Source of the DNA: Corynebacterium durum
Lineage (GTDB): Bacteria > Actinomycetota > Actinomycetes > Mycobacteriales > Mycobacteriaceae
Direction of reading: 5' to 3'
Length of the DNA: 64,000 nucleotides
NCBI RefSeq assembly: GCF_030408675.1
Contig: NZ_CP047200.1
Span: 930,001 to 994,000 of the forward strand
Made by a program: the position numbers and the translations under genes. Of the stretch, positions 42,157 through 51,206 are shown in pieces. The notes beneath the pieces were generated by a model. That model saw only the letters and a list, made by a program, of their open reading frames with translations. It was not told the origin of the DNA and did no database searches. Numbering within the stretch: position 1 is the first letter of the stretch; each line of letters begins with the position of its first letter.

Positions 42157-44817
42157 TTAAACTTCCAGGGCCCATCGTACAAACTTGGACATTTCCTCAG
42201 CACACAGCACCAGCGATGCCATGCCGATGGCTACTACCCAATGCGTGAAGTCCAGGGAGGCAGTTCCGAAGGCTGCTTGCAGGAACGGAATGTGCACCAC
42301 GCATACCTGCAGGAACACCGCGATGCCGATGGATGCCCACAGCCAGCGGTTGCGGAAGATGCCGATGAATGCGGAATGAATGTCGGAGCGGGCGTTCAGG
42401 GCGTTGAACAGCTGGGCAAACACAAGGGTGGTAAACCCTGCGGTGCGGGCCACCTCCAAAGAATCGTGGCCGTTCACAATGCCGCCGGGGAGGAAGAAAT
42501 CAATGGTGGCTAGCGTCACGGCCCCCATAATCACGCCAATGTAAATGACCTGTGCCCACATGTCGCGGTTGATGATGCGATCGTTTATGCGTCGGGGTGC
42601 GCGCTCCATCACGTCGTCATCTGCGGGATCAACGCCCATGGCCAGCGCCGGTCCGGAATCGGTGATCAGGTTGATCCACAGGATTTGGGTTGCCAGTAAG
42701 GGAAGAACCACCCCACCGCCGCTGTCGTTAAGCCCTAGCCACCCCGCCAGCAGGACACCGAAGAACACGGTGACCACTTCGCCCATGTTGGAACTCAGCA
42801 GGTAGCGCAGAAATTTTCGAATGTTGTCAAAGGTCACGCGCCCTTGCTCCACCGCCGAAACGATGGTGCCGTAGTTGTCATCGGCGAGGATCATCGTGGC
42901 GGCTTCTTTGGTTACCTCGGTGCCCGTGATGCCCATGGCCACGCCAATGTCGGCGCTTTTCAGCGCAGGTGCGTCATTCACGCCGTCGCCGGTCATGGCC
43001 ACGATGTTGCCGTCCGCCTGTAGTGCGTCCACAATGCGGAGTTTGTGGGCGGGTGCGACGCGGGCATACACGTCGGTTGTGCGCACCGCTTCAGCAAATT
43101 CCTGATCGCTCATGTCATCGATGTCCTTGCCGGTGAAGGCGGCGGTGGCATCAAAACCCAGGGAGGTTGCTATGCTGCTGGCGGTCACCGGGTGATCGCC
43201 GGTGATCATGATTGTGCGGATACCGGCATGGTGAGCCTGTTCGATGGCTTCCTTCGCCTCGTCGCGCGGTGGATCGATAATGCCGACGACACCCAGGAAG
43301 GTCAGGTCATCTTCTTCCAGCGCCACCAAACCCGTGCGCCGCGCGACCCCCAGTGTGCGGTAACCCTTCCGCGATAACTCTTCGACGGTGTCCAGGATTG
43401 CTTCACGACGCCCCGGTTCAAGCTCACGTTCGCTGTTACCCACCTGCTCTCGGGTGCAATGCTCCAACAACACATCGGGAGCACCTTTACTGTACAGATA
43501 GCCGGGAACCAAGACGGTCATCATTTTGCGCTCAGAGCTGAACGGGATTTCTCCCAGCCGCTGAGGGGCAGGGTCTGGGTTTAACACCACCTTTGGCAGC
43601 GCCACCAAAAACGCCGCCTCGGTTGGGTCGCCTACAATCTCCCAGCCGTTGGTGGTGTACTCCAGCTGCGCATTATTCGCGGTTGCACCAGCAACCATCG
43701 TCAACTCCGCCTCAATGCGGGCGTTGTCATTGATGCTGGTCGCGTCGCCGGAAGAATCGTAGCCGGACCCCTCCAGGATGGTACTTCCAGATGCTGTGAC
43801 GATTTCCCGCAGGGTCATTTCGTTTCGGGTGAGCGTGCCGGTTTTATCTGAGCACACAACGCTCGCGGAACCGAGGGTTTCCACGGATGGAAGATTCTTC
43901 ATCACCGCGTTTTTGCGTGCCATGGCCTGAACGCCCAGCGCTAACACCAGCGACAAAATTGCAGGCAGTCCCTCCGGCACCGCCGCCACCGCCAGGGAGA
44001 CGCCGAGCAGCAAAATATCCACCGCATCTTTGGTGCTGTGTACGCCGTTGACCAGTGCGAGGGTGACCATCACGATCACCGCAATACCCACGACGAGGAG
44101 GCCAAGTGTTCGGGAGATGGTAGCAATTTCCTTCTTCAGCGGCGAGTCTTCCGCCTCGGTCTCGTCCAGCATGGTGGCGATCTGCCCCATTTGGGTTTCC
44201 ATGCCGGTGTGCATGACTTCGGCGGTCCCCACGCCCCGAACCACGGCGGTGCCTTTAAATACCATGTCAGTACGGTCTCCCAGGGGTTCATTCTCTGGGG
44301 TGGGGGATGGGTCTTTGATAACTGCTTCGGATTCGCCTGTCAGTGATGATTCCTGCACGGCGAGATTCGTGGCGGAAATCAGTTTCGCGTCGGCACCAAC
44401 AGCGTCGCCTTCCGCAAGAAGTAGAATATCGCCGGGAACTAATTCTTCCGATGAGATGACGGTTTGTTTACCGTCGCGAAGCACAGTGGAATGCGCCGCT
44501 GTCATGTGCGCAAGTGCTTCGACGGCATGTGCTGCCCGTTGTTCCTGAGTAAAGCCGAGAATCGCATTAGCTATAACGATTAAACCAATCACCACTGTGT
44601 CAATTGGAACCCCATGTGAGCCTTCAATAAACCATGCTCCGCAGGAAATTGCCATGGCGATAAACAGCAAATACACCAGAGGGTCTTGGAATTGGCGGAG
44701 AAAAACCAGCCATGTGGGTTCCGTTGTTGCCGCGCGGAGTTCATTGCGCCCGTAGGTGTCCAGGCGTTGTGCCGCGTCCGCAGACGTGAGTCCAGTGGGG
44801 CGATTCGTTGCTGTCAT
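42157..44817 (-). CDS. Cation-transporting P-type ATPase, P2 (Ca2+/SERCA-like)
   Basis: 886 residues from ATG 44817 (AAAGGTG upstream). All core motifs are present: TGES for the actuator, AVPEGLPA in helix 4, phosphorylation site DKTGTLT (D324), KGAPD, MITGDHP, and the hinge MTGDGVNDAPALK. Ten membrane helices and the cation ATPase N- and C-terminal domains are complete. PEGLPA is typical for Ca2+ or Na+/K+-type P2 pumps. It exports or sequesters cations with ATP; Ca2+ is the best guess. Confidence 0.95.
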   Translation of the reverse strand: MTATNRPTGLTSADAAQRLDTYGRNELRAATTEPTWLVFLRQFQDPLVYLLFIAMAISCGAWFIEGSHGVPIDTVVIGLIVIANAILGFTQEQRAAHAVEALAHMTAAHSTVLRDGKQTVISSEELVPGDILLLAEGDAVGADAKLISATNLAVQESSLTGESEAVIKDPSPTPENEPLGDRTDMVFKGTAVVRGVGTAEVMHTGMETQMGQIATMLDETEAEDSPLKKEIATISRTLGLLVVGIAVIVMVTLALVNGVHSTKDAVDILLLGVSLAVAAVPEGLPAILSLVLALGVQAMARKNAVMKNLPSVETLGSASVVCSDKTGTLTRNEMTLREIVTASGSTILEGSGYDSSGDATSINDNARIEAELTMVAGATANNAQLEYTTNGWEIVGDPTEAAFLVALPKVVLNPDPAPQRLGEIPFSSERKMMTVLVPGYLYSKGAPDVLLEHCTREQVGNSERELEPGRREAILDTVEELSRKGYRTLGVARRTGLVALEEDDLTFLGVVGIIDPPRDEAKEAIEQAHHAGIRTIMITGDHPVTASSIATSLGFDATAAFTGKDIDDMSDQEFAEAVRTTDVYARVAPAHKLRIVDALQADGNIVAMTGDGVNDAPALKSADIGVAMGITGTEVTKEAATMILADDNYGTIVSAVEQGRVTFDNIRKFLRYLLSSNMGEVVTVFFGVLLAGWLGLNDSGGGVVLPLLATQILWINLITDSGPALAMGVDPADDDVMERAPRRINDRIINRDMWAQVIYIGVIMGAVTLATIDFFLPGGIVNGHDSLEVARTAGFTTLVFAQLFNALNARSDIHSAFIGIFRNRWLWASIGIAVFLQVCVVHIPFLQAAFGTASLDFTHWVVAIGMASLVLCAEEMSKFVRWALEV

Positions 44818-44992
44818 TGATGGCACCTTTCGTCAGCTCTCCATGCTACGACAAGTTTTGTGCAGGTTTGTGACCTAGCAACCTCACTGCAGTCTCACGG
44901 TGGCATCAGACCGCCTCGCCTACTCTTTGGCTAAATTTCTAGACAATTTCCAGCATATTTACAGCATTACTACTTAGCCTTAGATAAACAAG

Positions 44993-46546
44993 GTGCGGCG
45001 AGAAGGAGAAACGATAAGACGACGGTCTTTTATTGGTGTGACAGCGGGTGCTGTGTTGGGCATTCCCATCATCAGCGCGTGTAGCAGTTCCGGTGGGGGC
45101 AGCGGGACGTCGACAAGCTCAGTGTCGGCAACAGGGGGCAGTAATTCTGCGTTAAATTTTGATCCCAAAGCATTCACTGCGGAAAGTACCACAGTGACAA
45201 TGGCAGACGGTGAAGAAGTGACTGTCAACTACAAACTGTGGAAGGGGATTGTGTATGTCGCCAACCCGGTTGATGCCGAATATCAAAGCATGAATATCAA
45301 ACAACCTACGTCCGTGAATGGAAAGGAAGTGGACGCTTCAGGGGCGCCCATTGTTTTTGCCATGAACATTGGTGGCTACACATCATCGGCCGTCAACGCT
45401 GAACAGCCGGGCGGAATGCCGGGCGGTGGCATGCCTCCAGGTGGTGGCGCCCCGCCGGCCGGGGCCGGTGGAGTTGAATCCGGCAGCGGCGCGCAAATGA
45501 GTGCCGGAAAGCATATTGACCTCGGCGATTATGCCCTGGCTAGTGGCCTTGTGGTGGTCAATCCTGGCGCACGCGGTCGCGATAACGTCAATGCGGATGG
45601 CGTGTACTTTGGCAAGGCACCTGCCGCGATTGTGGATCTTAAAGCAGCCATGCGATACCTGAAGGCCAACTCTGGTGTCGTGCCTGGTAACACCGATCGG
45701 ATTGTCTCAAGTGGTAGTTCCGCTGGTGGTGCGTTGTCCGTGCTGTTGGGGGCGTCCGGCGGCAGCGACCTGTATCAGAAGGATCTTGTGGCGCTCGGGG
45801 CGGCGGATGCCAGTGACGTCATTTACGCCGTTGCTGGTTATTGCCCCATCACTGACCTGGAGAATGCGGACGCAGCCTATGAGTGGTGCTTTGGTGATGC
45901 CACGAACGAAACAGTCTCGGTCAACGCCACCGTCTCCGAGGAGTTGCGTGCACGTTTCCCGCAGTACATGGAGCGTTTGGGCCTCAAGGATGATCAGGGC
46001 AGGAAACTTACTGCGGATAACCTGGCGGAGCATATGTTGTCGGTGCATCTGCGCCCCTCGGCGAAGCGTTACCTGGATGGTCTATCGGATGAGGACCGGG
46101 CAGCATATGTGGCACAAAATCCGTGGGTGGAGGGTGATTTCACCTGGGAACAGTTCATTGATCACACAGGTCGCGGGAAGGGTGCTCCAGCATTTGACGC
46201 GCTTGATTTAAGCAGCGGCGAGAACAGCCTGTTTGGTAATGAGAACACAAATGCCCGGCATTTCACCACCTATGCACAGGGTGGCGATCTGGAGGAAGGA
46301 GTGGAGGATGCGGTCACGCGCATGAACCCGATGGGCTTTATCCTGGACCGCAACCCCCAACGCGCTCAACATTGGTTCCTCCGGGTGGGTGCGAAAGATA
46401 CGGATACCAGTTTCTCTATTGTCAGCAACCTTGCCTCGGCGTTAAGTAACGCTGGTGACGCAGTGGACACGTCCTACTACTGGGACGCAGGCCATGGTGC
46501 TAATGAAGATCCTGATGCATTTATCGCATGGGTTAAATCACTATAA
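44993..46546 (+). CDS. Secreted alpha/beta-hydrolase lipoprotein, tannase-like (subtype B)
   Basis: 517 residues from GTG 44993; no better start is seen. The N-terminus has a twin-Arg motif (RRRSFIG) before a lipobox ending SAC, so export may use the Tat route. The hydrolase has a G-S-S-A-G-G nucleophile elbow, a Gly/Pro-rich insertion (GGMPGGGMPPGGGAPPAG, about residues 140–158) and a catalytic His near the C-terminus (DAGHGANEDPDAF). Sequence and layout match the subtype B tannase family, esterases that cleave galloyl or similar esters. The true substrate is unknown. Stops 3 bp from the convergent DUF4232 gene. Confidence 0.85.
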   Translation: MRREGETIRRRSFIGVTAGAVLGIPIISACSSSGGGSGTSTSSVSATGGSNSALNFDPKAFTAESTTVTMADGEEVTVNYKLWKGIVYVANPVDAEYQSMNIKQPTSVNGKEVDASGAPIVFAMNIGGYTSSAVNAEQPGGMPGGGMPPGGGAPPAGAGGVESGSGAQMSAGKHIDLGDYALASGLVVVNPGARGRDNVNADGVYFGKAPAAIVDLKAAMRYLKANSGVVPGNTDRIVSSGSSAGGALSVLLGASGGSDLYQKDLVALGAADASDVIYAVAGYCPITDLENADAAYEWCFGDATNETVSVNATVSEELRARFPQYMERLGLKDDQGRKLTADNLAEHMLSVHLRPSAKRYLDGLSDEDRAAYVAQNPWVEGDFTWEQFIDHTGRGKGAPAFDALDLSSGENSLFGNENTNARHFTTYAQGGDLEEGVEDAVTRMNPMGFILDRNPQRAQHWFLRVGAKDTDTSFSIVSNLASALSNAGDAVDTSYYWDAGHGANEDPDAFIAWVKSL

Positions 46547-46549
46547 GAG

Positions 46550-47158
46550 TTAGGACATGTGCGTTACTGACAGAGTCTCCACCGATTCATCGGTGCAGGT
46601 TTCCAACGTCAATGGTGCCGTGATTGATCCAGTGTCATTCGGGGGGTAGACCTGCACAAACACTGATTCCGCAACGGAATCACAGTTGTGGATGTGTGGG
46701 TTGCTGGACCTGAGGCCAAAGTGCGCGTTAGAACCGGTTTGGATCAGGCCGTCGGAACCGGAATTGTCGGATTGTCCCTCGCCTTCACGGGTGGCGGCTG
46801 CACCGATCTGGTTTTTCGCGCCGTCGAGAAGTGATAGCCCCGGGAAGCCTTTGAGGATGCAGGCTGGGCCTTTGTTGGTGAGGGTGATTTCTGTGAAGGT
46901 GGAGCCTGCGCCGTTGCCGCTGGGGGTGGCGACCATCTCTAGTTGCTCAGCTTCGCAGGGGCCTACGGGGGTGCTTTCGGGGGTGGATGGGGGTGCTTTA
47001 TGGGTGGTGGTTGTCTTGGTGGTTGAGGTGGAAGTGAGCGGTGTTGCTGCGTTCATCTGCGAGGTGTTTTGTGTTCCGCAGGCACTGAGTCCTACTGCTA
47101 GGCAGAAGGCGGCTGCCGCGATTCCTATGGTTGTTGTGGTGAGGCGTGGAGTAGTCAT
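46550..47158 (-). CDS. DUF4232 lipoprotein
   Basis: 202 residues from ATG 47158. A signal peptide with lipobox LSAC is followed by a Thr/Ser linker and the DUF4232 domain, beginning PCEAEQLEMVATPSGNGAGSTFTEITLTNKGPACILKGFPGLSLLD. Paired cysteines (C in PCEAE with PACIL; HNCDS with ETCTD) suggest two disulfides. It is a secreted actinobacterial domain of unknown function. The start is divergent from the TPP-controlled operon. Confidence 0.9.
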   Translation of the reverse strand: MTTPRLTTTTIGIAAAAFCLAVGLSACGTQNTSQMNAATPLTSTSTTKTTTTHKAPPSTPESTPVGPCEAEQLEMVATPSGNGAGSTFTEITLTNKGPACILKGFPGLSLLDGAKNQIGAAATREGEGQSDNSGSDGLIQTGSNAHFGLRSSNPHIHNCDSVAESVFVQVYPPNDTGSITAPLTLETCTDESVETLSVTHMS

Positions 47159-47185
47159 ACTTCCCAGTCTATGTATAGTAATGGC

Positions 47186-47270
47186 GACCCCGCGGGTGCC
47201 AGGCGCGTAATGGCTGTGGCTGAGAATAAACCGCACGAACCTGATCCGGGTAATACCGGCGCTAGGGAGG
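47186..47270 (+). promoter_or_regulatory. TPP riboswitch (THI element)
   Basis: Conserved core parts are in order: GGGTGCC (47194–47200), CTGAGA (47220–47225), ACCTGATC (47239–47246) and GGGTAATACCGGCG (47248–47261), closing with AGGGAGG at 47264–47270. The closing strand is also the ribosome binding site of the next gene, ATG at 47275, so TPP binding should block translation initiation. It controls the YkoEDC-type operon. Confidence 0.95.
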
Positions 47271-47274
47271 ATAA

Positions 47275-47865
47275 ATGAAAAAGATGATGACGTGGCGTGT
47301 CGTGGACATTGTTGTTGCGGCAGTGCTTGGCGTGGCCTGTGGCCTGCTGTTTTGGGTATGGAATTCAATTGGCTACGCCTGGTACACGGCGGCGCAGGCC
47401 ATAACACCCGGTTTCGGGGGTATCGCAACGGGTATCTGGTTGATCGGTGGCGTCTTGGGTGCACTGGTGATCCGCAAGCCGGGTGCCGCGATTTTCGTCG
47501 AAGTGGTGGCGGCTTGTGTGTCGGCCGTTCTGGGTAACCAGTGGGGGATAGAGACGGTGTATTCCGGCCTGGCTCAAGGGTTGGGTGCGGAACTAATGTT
47601 TGCGATTTTTGTTTACCGCCGGTTTTCCCTCCCGGTGGCTGTGCTCGGGGGTATTGGCGCGGCCGTTGGCGGCTGGGCGCTTGAACTGGTGACTAGTGCG
47701 AACTACGCAATGTCTGTGACTTTCAACGTGATTTATCTGTCCACCATGTGCGTCAGTGGCGCGTTGCTTGCTGGTGCGTTGGGGTTTGTGTTGGTGCGCG
47801 GCTTGGCGGCGACGGGCGCGCTGGATCGTTTCGCCGTGGGTCGCGAGCGCCAGCGCCTGGTGTAG
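47275..47865 (+). CDS. ykoE: ECF transporter S component, YkoE type (thiamine/HMP)
   Basis: 196 residues with six membrane helices. YkoE hallmarks are MTWRVVDIVVAAVLGVACGLLFWVWN and GNQWGIETVYSGLAQGLGAELMFAIF. It binds the thiamine-type substrate (thiamine or hydroxymethylpyrimidine) in the energy-coupling factor transporter. The ribosome site is within the TPP riboswitch. First gene of the operon; the next ATG follows after 4 bp. Confidence 0.95.
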   Translation: MKKMMTWRVVDIVVAAVLGVACGLLFWVWNSIGYAWYTAAQAITPGFGGIATGIWLIGGVLGALVIRKPGAAIFVEVVAACVSAVLGNQWGIETVYSGLAQGLGAELMFAIFVYRRFSLPVAVLGGIGAAVGGWALELVTSANYAMSVTFNVIYLSTMCVSGALLAGALGFVLVRGLAATGALDRFAVGRERQRLV

Positions 47866-47869
47866 CGCC

Positions 47870-49345
47870 ATGCCCGTTGCGGTACGTGTCCAGGATTTCG
47901 GCTGGCGGCACGCCGGACGTAAAAACCCCACCCTTGAGGGGTTGACCCTGAGTATCGACCAGGGCGAGCGGGTGCTCCTGCTCGGGGAATCTGGCTCGGG
48001 CAAATCAACACTGCTTGCGGCCATCGCCGGGATTCTCGGCGATGATGAAGGGGAACAGGCTGGGCAGGTGCTTATCGACGGCCACCCCTCCCGCAGCGTC
48101 CGCGGCATGGTGGGGTTGGTGCTGCAAGACCCCGATTCGCAGGTGATTTGTTCCCGCGTCGGCGACGACGTGGTGTTTGGCTGCGAGAACCTGGGGGTTC
48201 CGCGTGAGGAGATGTGGCACCGTGCGCGTCGCGCTCTGGACATGGTGGGATTGCCGCTGCCGTTTGATCACCCCACGGAACACCTCTCTGGCGGGCAGAA
48301 GCAACGATTGGCCCTCGCCGGCGTGATCGCCATGGGGGCGCGAGTGATCGTGCTTGATGAACCTACGGCGAACCTTGACCCGGCTGGTGTACGGGACGTC
48401 CGCGATGCCGTCGCCCAGGTCGCGGCGGAGACGGGCGCCACGCTGATTGTGGTGGAACATCGCGTGGACACGTGGTGTGACGTGGTGGATCGGCTTGTGG
48501 TTCTCGGCACCGCTGAGCGGGGCATCATTGCCGACGGTCCGCCTCACCACGTGTTGGAACACTATGGGCAACGTCTGGCCGACGTTGGTGTGTGGGTGCC
48601 CGGCATCGATGTTCCTATTGAACCGCTGCCTGGGGTTGGGGATGCACAATCTGCTCTCCAGGCAACACAATTGAGCGTTGGCTGGGACTCTCACACCCCT
48701 GTTGGCGAACCCCGCACATTGCACCTTCCCCTCGGCTGCTCCACGGTGATCACTGGACCCAACGGCGCGGGTAAAACCACCCTTGGTCTTACTCTCGCCG
48801 GGTTGCTGAACCCGATTGCGGGCACCGTTGAGGCCGACGCTACTGTTGCGCGCGGGCTTGGTACCAACCCTGGCGGGTGGACATCGGAAGAGCTGGCCAG
48901 CCGCATCGGGTGCATCTTCCAAAACCCCGAGCACCAGTTCCTAGCGCGCACTGTCCGGGAGGAACTGCTCATCGGTGCCACGTTGCGCGACGGCGCAGGT
49001 GGCAGGGGTAGGGGTTGGTTCCGCAAGCGCCGCACACCCACCACCGCAGACCTGGAACGCGTCGATGAATTGCTTCATATGCTGCGCCTTGACCATCTCG
49101 CCGAGGCGCACCCTTTCTCGCTGTCCGGTGGCCAGAAGCGCAGGTTGTCGGTAGCAACCGCACTGGTGTGCGCGCCCAGCGTCATCATCATGGACGAACC
49201 CACGTTCGGTCAGGATCGTCAAACCTTCATTGAACTCGTGCGTCTCCTTCGCGGGCTGCGTGAGGAGGGAATTACCCTCGCCGCCATCACTCACGACGAG
49301 CTCTTCATCGCCCTCATGGGCCAACACCACATTGAGGTGCGTTAA
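47870..49345 (+). CDS. ykoD: ECF transporter, fused double ATPase (YkoD)
   Basis: 491 residues from ATG 47870; the frame extends further up but overlaps ykoE. Two ABC domains: the first has LGESGSGKST, LSGGQKQRLALAG and VLDEPTANLD; the second has TGPNGAGKTT, LSGGQKRRLSVAT and IMDEPTFGQD. Both contain Q-loops of the ECF type. The fusion energises uptake via EcfT and YkoE at the membrane. Ends immediately before ykoC. Confidence 0.96.
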   Translation: MPVAVRVQDFGWRHAGRKNPTLEGLTLSIDQGERVLLLGESGSGKSTLLAAIAGILGDDEGEQAGQVLIDGHPSRSVRGMVGLVLQDPDSQVICSRVGDDVVFGCENLGVPREEMWHRARRALDMVGLPLPFDHPTEHLSGGQKQRLALAGVIAMGARVIVLDEPTANLDPAGVRDVRDAVAQVAAETGATLIVVEHRVDTWCDVVDRLVVLGTAERGIIADGPPHHVLEHYGQRLADVGVWVPGIDVPIEPLPGVGDAQSALQATQLSVGWDSHTPVGEPRTLHLPLGCSTVITGPNGAGKTTLGLTLAGLLNPIAGTVEADATVARGLGTNPGGWTSEELASRIGCIFQNPEHQFLARTVREELLIGATLRDGAGGRGRGWFRKRRTPTTADLERVDELLHMLRLDHLAEAHPFSLSGGQKRRLSVATALVCAPSVIIMDEPTFGQDRQTFIELVRLLRGLREEGITLAAITHDELFIALMGQHHIEVR

Positions 49346-50104
49346 ATGACCAGCTTCATGGACGCCATCAACCCCGTCACCAGGATTGGCGCGGTTCTTC
49401 TCCTGGCCACGCCGCTGCTGGTGAGCGTCGATGTGGTCTCCGCCGCCGTGGCACTTACAGCAACTATTCTGCTCGCGCCCCTCGCGGGGATGCCGTGGTT
49501 ACAGCTCATCCGCCGCAGCTGGCCTATCCTCGCCGCCGCACCCATCTCGGGACTGTCGATGGCGCTCTACGGACGCCCAGAAGGAACGGAATACGCCAGT
49601 TTCCTCTTCGCACACATTACCGACAACTCCCTCCAGCTCGCGTTGGCGATTATGGTACGTGTTCTGGCCATCGGCCTGCCAGTGGTGGTGCTCACCGCGC
49701 GTGTGGACCCCACTGACTTTGGCGACGGCCTTGCCCAAGTCCTCCGATTTCCAGCACGTTTTGTCATTGGGGCTGTCGCAGGTGTCCGCCTCCTTGGACT
49801 CTTTCGCAGGGACTGGGCATCTCTCGGCAGAGCACGCCGCGCGCGGGGTGTTGCCGACACCTCCCGCATCCGCCACGCCGCCACCATGTCCTTCAGCCTG
49901 CTCGTTGTGGCACTGCGACGCGGTACGAAGCTCGCCACCGCCATGGAAGCCCGAGGATTTGGCGCGCCGGGTCTGCGCACATGGGGTCGCGCATCCACGG
50001 TTGGCTGGCGGGACGCGGTGGTGCTGATGATCGCAGCATTCATCTCCACCGCCGCCATCGCCGTTGCCGTCTACGCTGGAACATTCCGGTTTCTGGGGGC
50101 TTAA
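49346..50104 (+). CDS. ykoC: ECF transporter transmembrane component (YkoC/EcfT)
   Basis: 252 residues, four to five membrane helices. The two coupling helices carry FRRDWASLGRARRARG and RGTKLATAMEARGFG, matching the A-R-G motifs that bind the ATPases. It directly abuts ykoD and its stop overlaps the next start. Completes the YkoEDC transporter. Confidence 0.95.
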   Translation: MTSFMDAINPVTRIGAVLLLATPLLVSVDVVSAAVALTATILLAPLAGMPWLQLIRRSWPILAAAPISGLSMALYGRPEGTEYASFLFAHITDNSLQLALAIMVRVLAIGLPVVVLTARVDPTDFGDGLAQVLRFPARFVIGAVAGVRLLGLFRRDWASLGRARRARGVADTSRIRHAATMSFSLLVVALRRGTKLATAMEARGFGAPGLRTWGRASTVGWRDAVVLMIAAFISTAAIAVAVYAGTFRFLGA

Positions 50105-50604
50105 TGGACCACCTGCACACCATTGCCCATGCCTGCGCCGATGCCCGCACAGTACTTATCGACGGCCGCTCCGGCTCTGGCAAAACCACGTTTGCTGCGG
50201 CACTTGCCAGGCTCACCGGCCATGAGGTTATCCATCTTGATGATTTCTATCCCGGTTGGTGGGGCTTGAACGATGCCATGAGTATGGTCGCCCACGATGT
50301 TCTTCATCCCACGCATCCCGGTTATCAGCGCTGGAACTGGGGGACCAACACACCTGGTGAGTGGGTATACCTGGATCCTGAGCGGCCGAGGATTGTAGAA
50401 GGGGTGGGTGCGGTCAGCGAGGCGTCGATACGCGCGGCGCAGAAACGCGGCAAGGTAGTGAGCATTCGGCTTCACCTGGATGCTCAGACGCGTAAACAAC
50501 GTGCCTTGACGCGGGACCCAGCTTTCGCCGACTGGTGGGACGTGTGGGCGGCGCAGGAGGATGCACGTGGTGAGCAGCTGCCCGTGGACTATGAACTAGG
50601 GTGA
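50104..50604 (+). CDS. P-loop kinase-like protein (uridine-kinase type) in the thiamine operon
   Basis: 166 residues. Walker A is DGRSGSGKTT (20–29), the lid/acceptor region is HLDDFYPGWWGLNDA, and a second acid patch EGVGAVSE resembles the Walker B region of nucleoside and thiamine-type kinases. Located at the end of the TPP-riboswitch operon (1-bp overlap with ykoC), it may phosphorylate an imported substrate. Substrate not shown; annotated relatives are generic ATP-binding or (d)NMP/uridine-kinase-like proteins. Confidence 0.75.
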   Translation: MDHLHTIAHACADARTVLIDGRSGSGKTTFAAALARLTGHEVIHLDDFYPGWWGLNDAMSMVAHDVLHPTHPGYQRWNWGTNTPGEWVYLDPERPRIVEGVGAVSEASIRAAQKRGKVVSIRLHLDAQTRKQRALTRDPAFADWWDVWAAQEDARGEQLPVDYELG

Positions 50605-50610
50605 AATACC

Positions 50611-51015
50611 ATGACTGTCATACGGATAGCTGCGGTGGTTATTGAAAACCCACATGGGAAAATTCTGAGCGTTCGAAAATGTGGGACCACTGCATTGATG
50701 CTGCCCGGGGGTAAAATTGAGCCAGGGGAGGAGCCTATCCAGACAGCCGCGCGGGAGATTTTCGAGGAAATTGGGCTTGACCTGCCGCTGAGTGAACTCA
50801 CGTATCTGGATACACTGACAGCGCCAGCAGCGAACGAACCAGGTGCCACCGTGTGTTGTGATGTGTTTATCTGGAGCGGGACTCTTGATCATTTGCCCAG
50901 TGTGCAGGCGGAAATTGATGAAGCATGCTGGTGTGATATCTCGTCAACAAGTCCAAAGTTAGCACCACTGAGTAGAGACGTCGTGTTTCCCCGATTGCGT
51001 GGGAAACGGGGTTAG
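50611..51015 (+). CDS. Nudix hydrolase
   Basis: 134 residues. A full Nudix box is present: G…GGKIEPGEEPIQTAAREIFEEIGL (about residues 33–55), with the REIFEEIG core. It should hydrolyse a nucleoside diphosphate linked to another moiety using Mg2+. It follows the kinase-like gene by 6 bp and may belong to the same operon. Exact substrate unknown. Confidence 0.92.
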   Translation: MTVIRIAAVVIENPHGKILSVRKCGTTALMLPGGKIEPGEEPIQTAAREIFEEIGLDLPLSELTYLDTLTAPAANEPGATVCCDVFIWSGTLDHLPSVQAEIDEACWCDISSTSPKLAPLSRDVVFPRLRGKRG

Positions 51016-51206
51016 TGTGGCGATTTCGATATAACGCACGTTTTAGCAGTTCACGGGACTGGTAGGGGGGAGCGGTGAACATATTTTTGTAACATGTATC
51101 AACCCTGTTTCTTTTTTTGATGTTCCTCACAGTTAAGATATCCAATAACGAAACCGGGTTGGCTCCTCGCTGCCCGCCTTGTCGTTCGCAGACACTGGAG
51201 GTCTTC

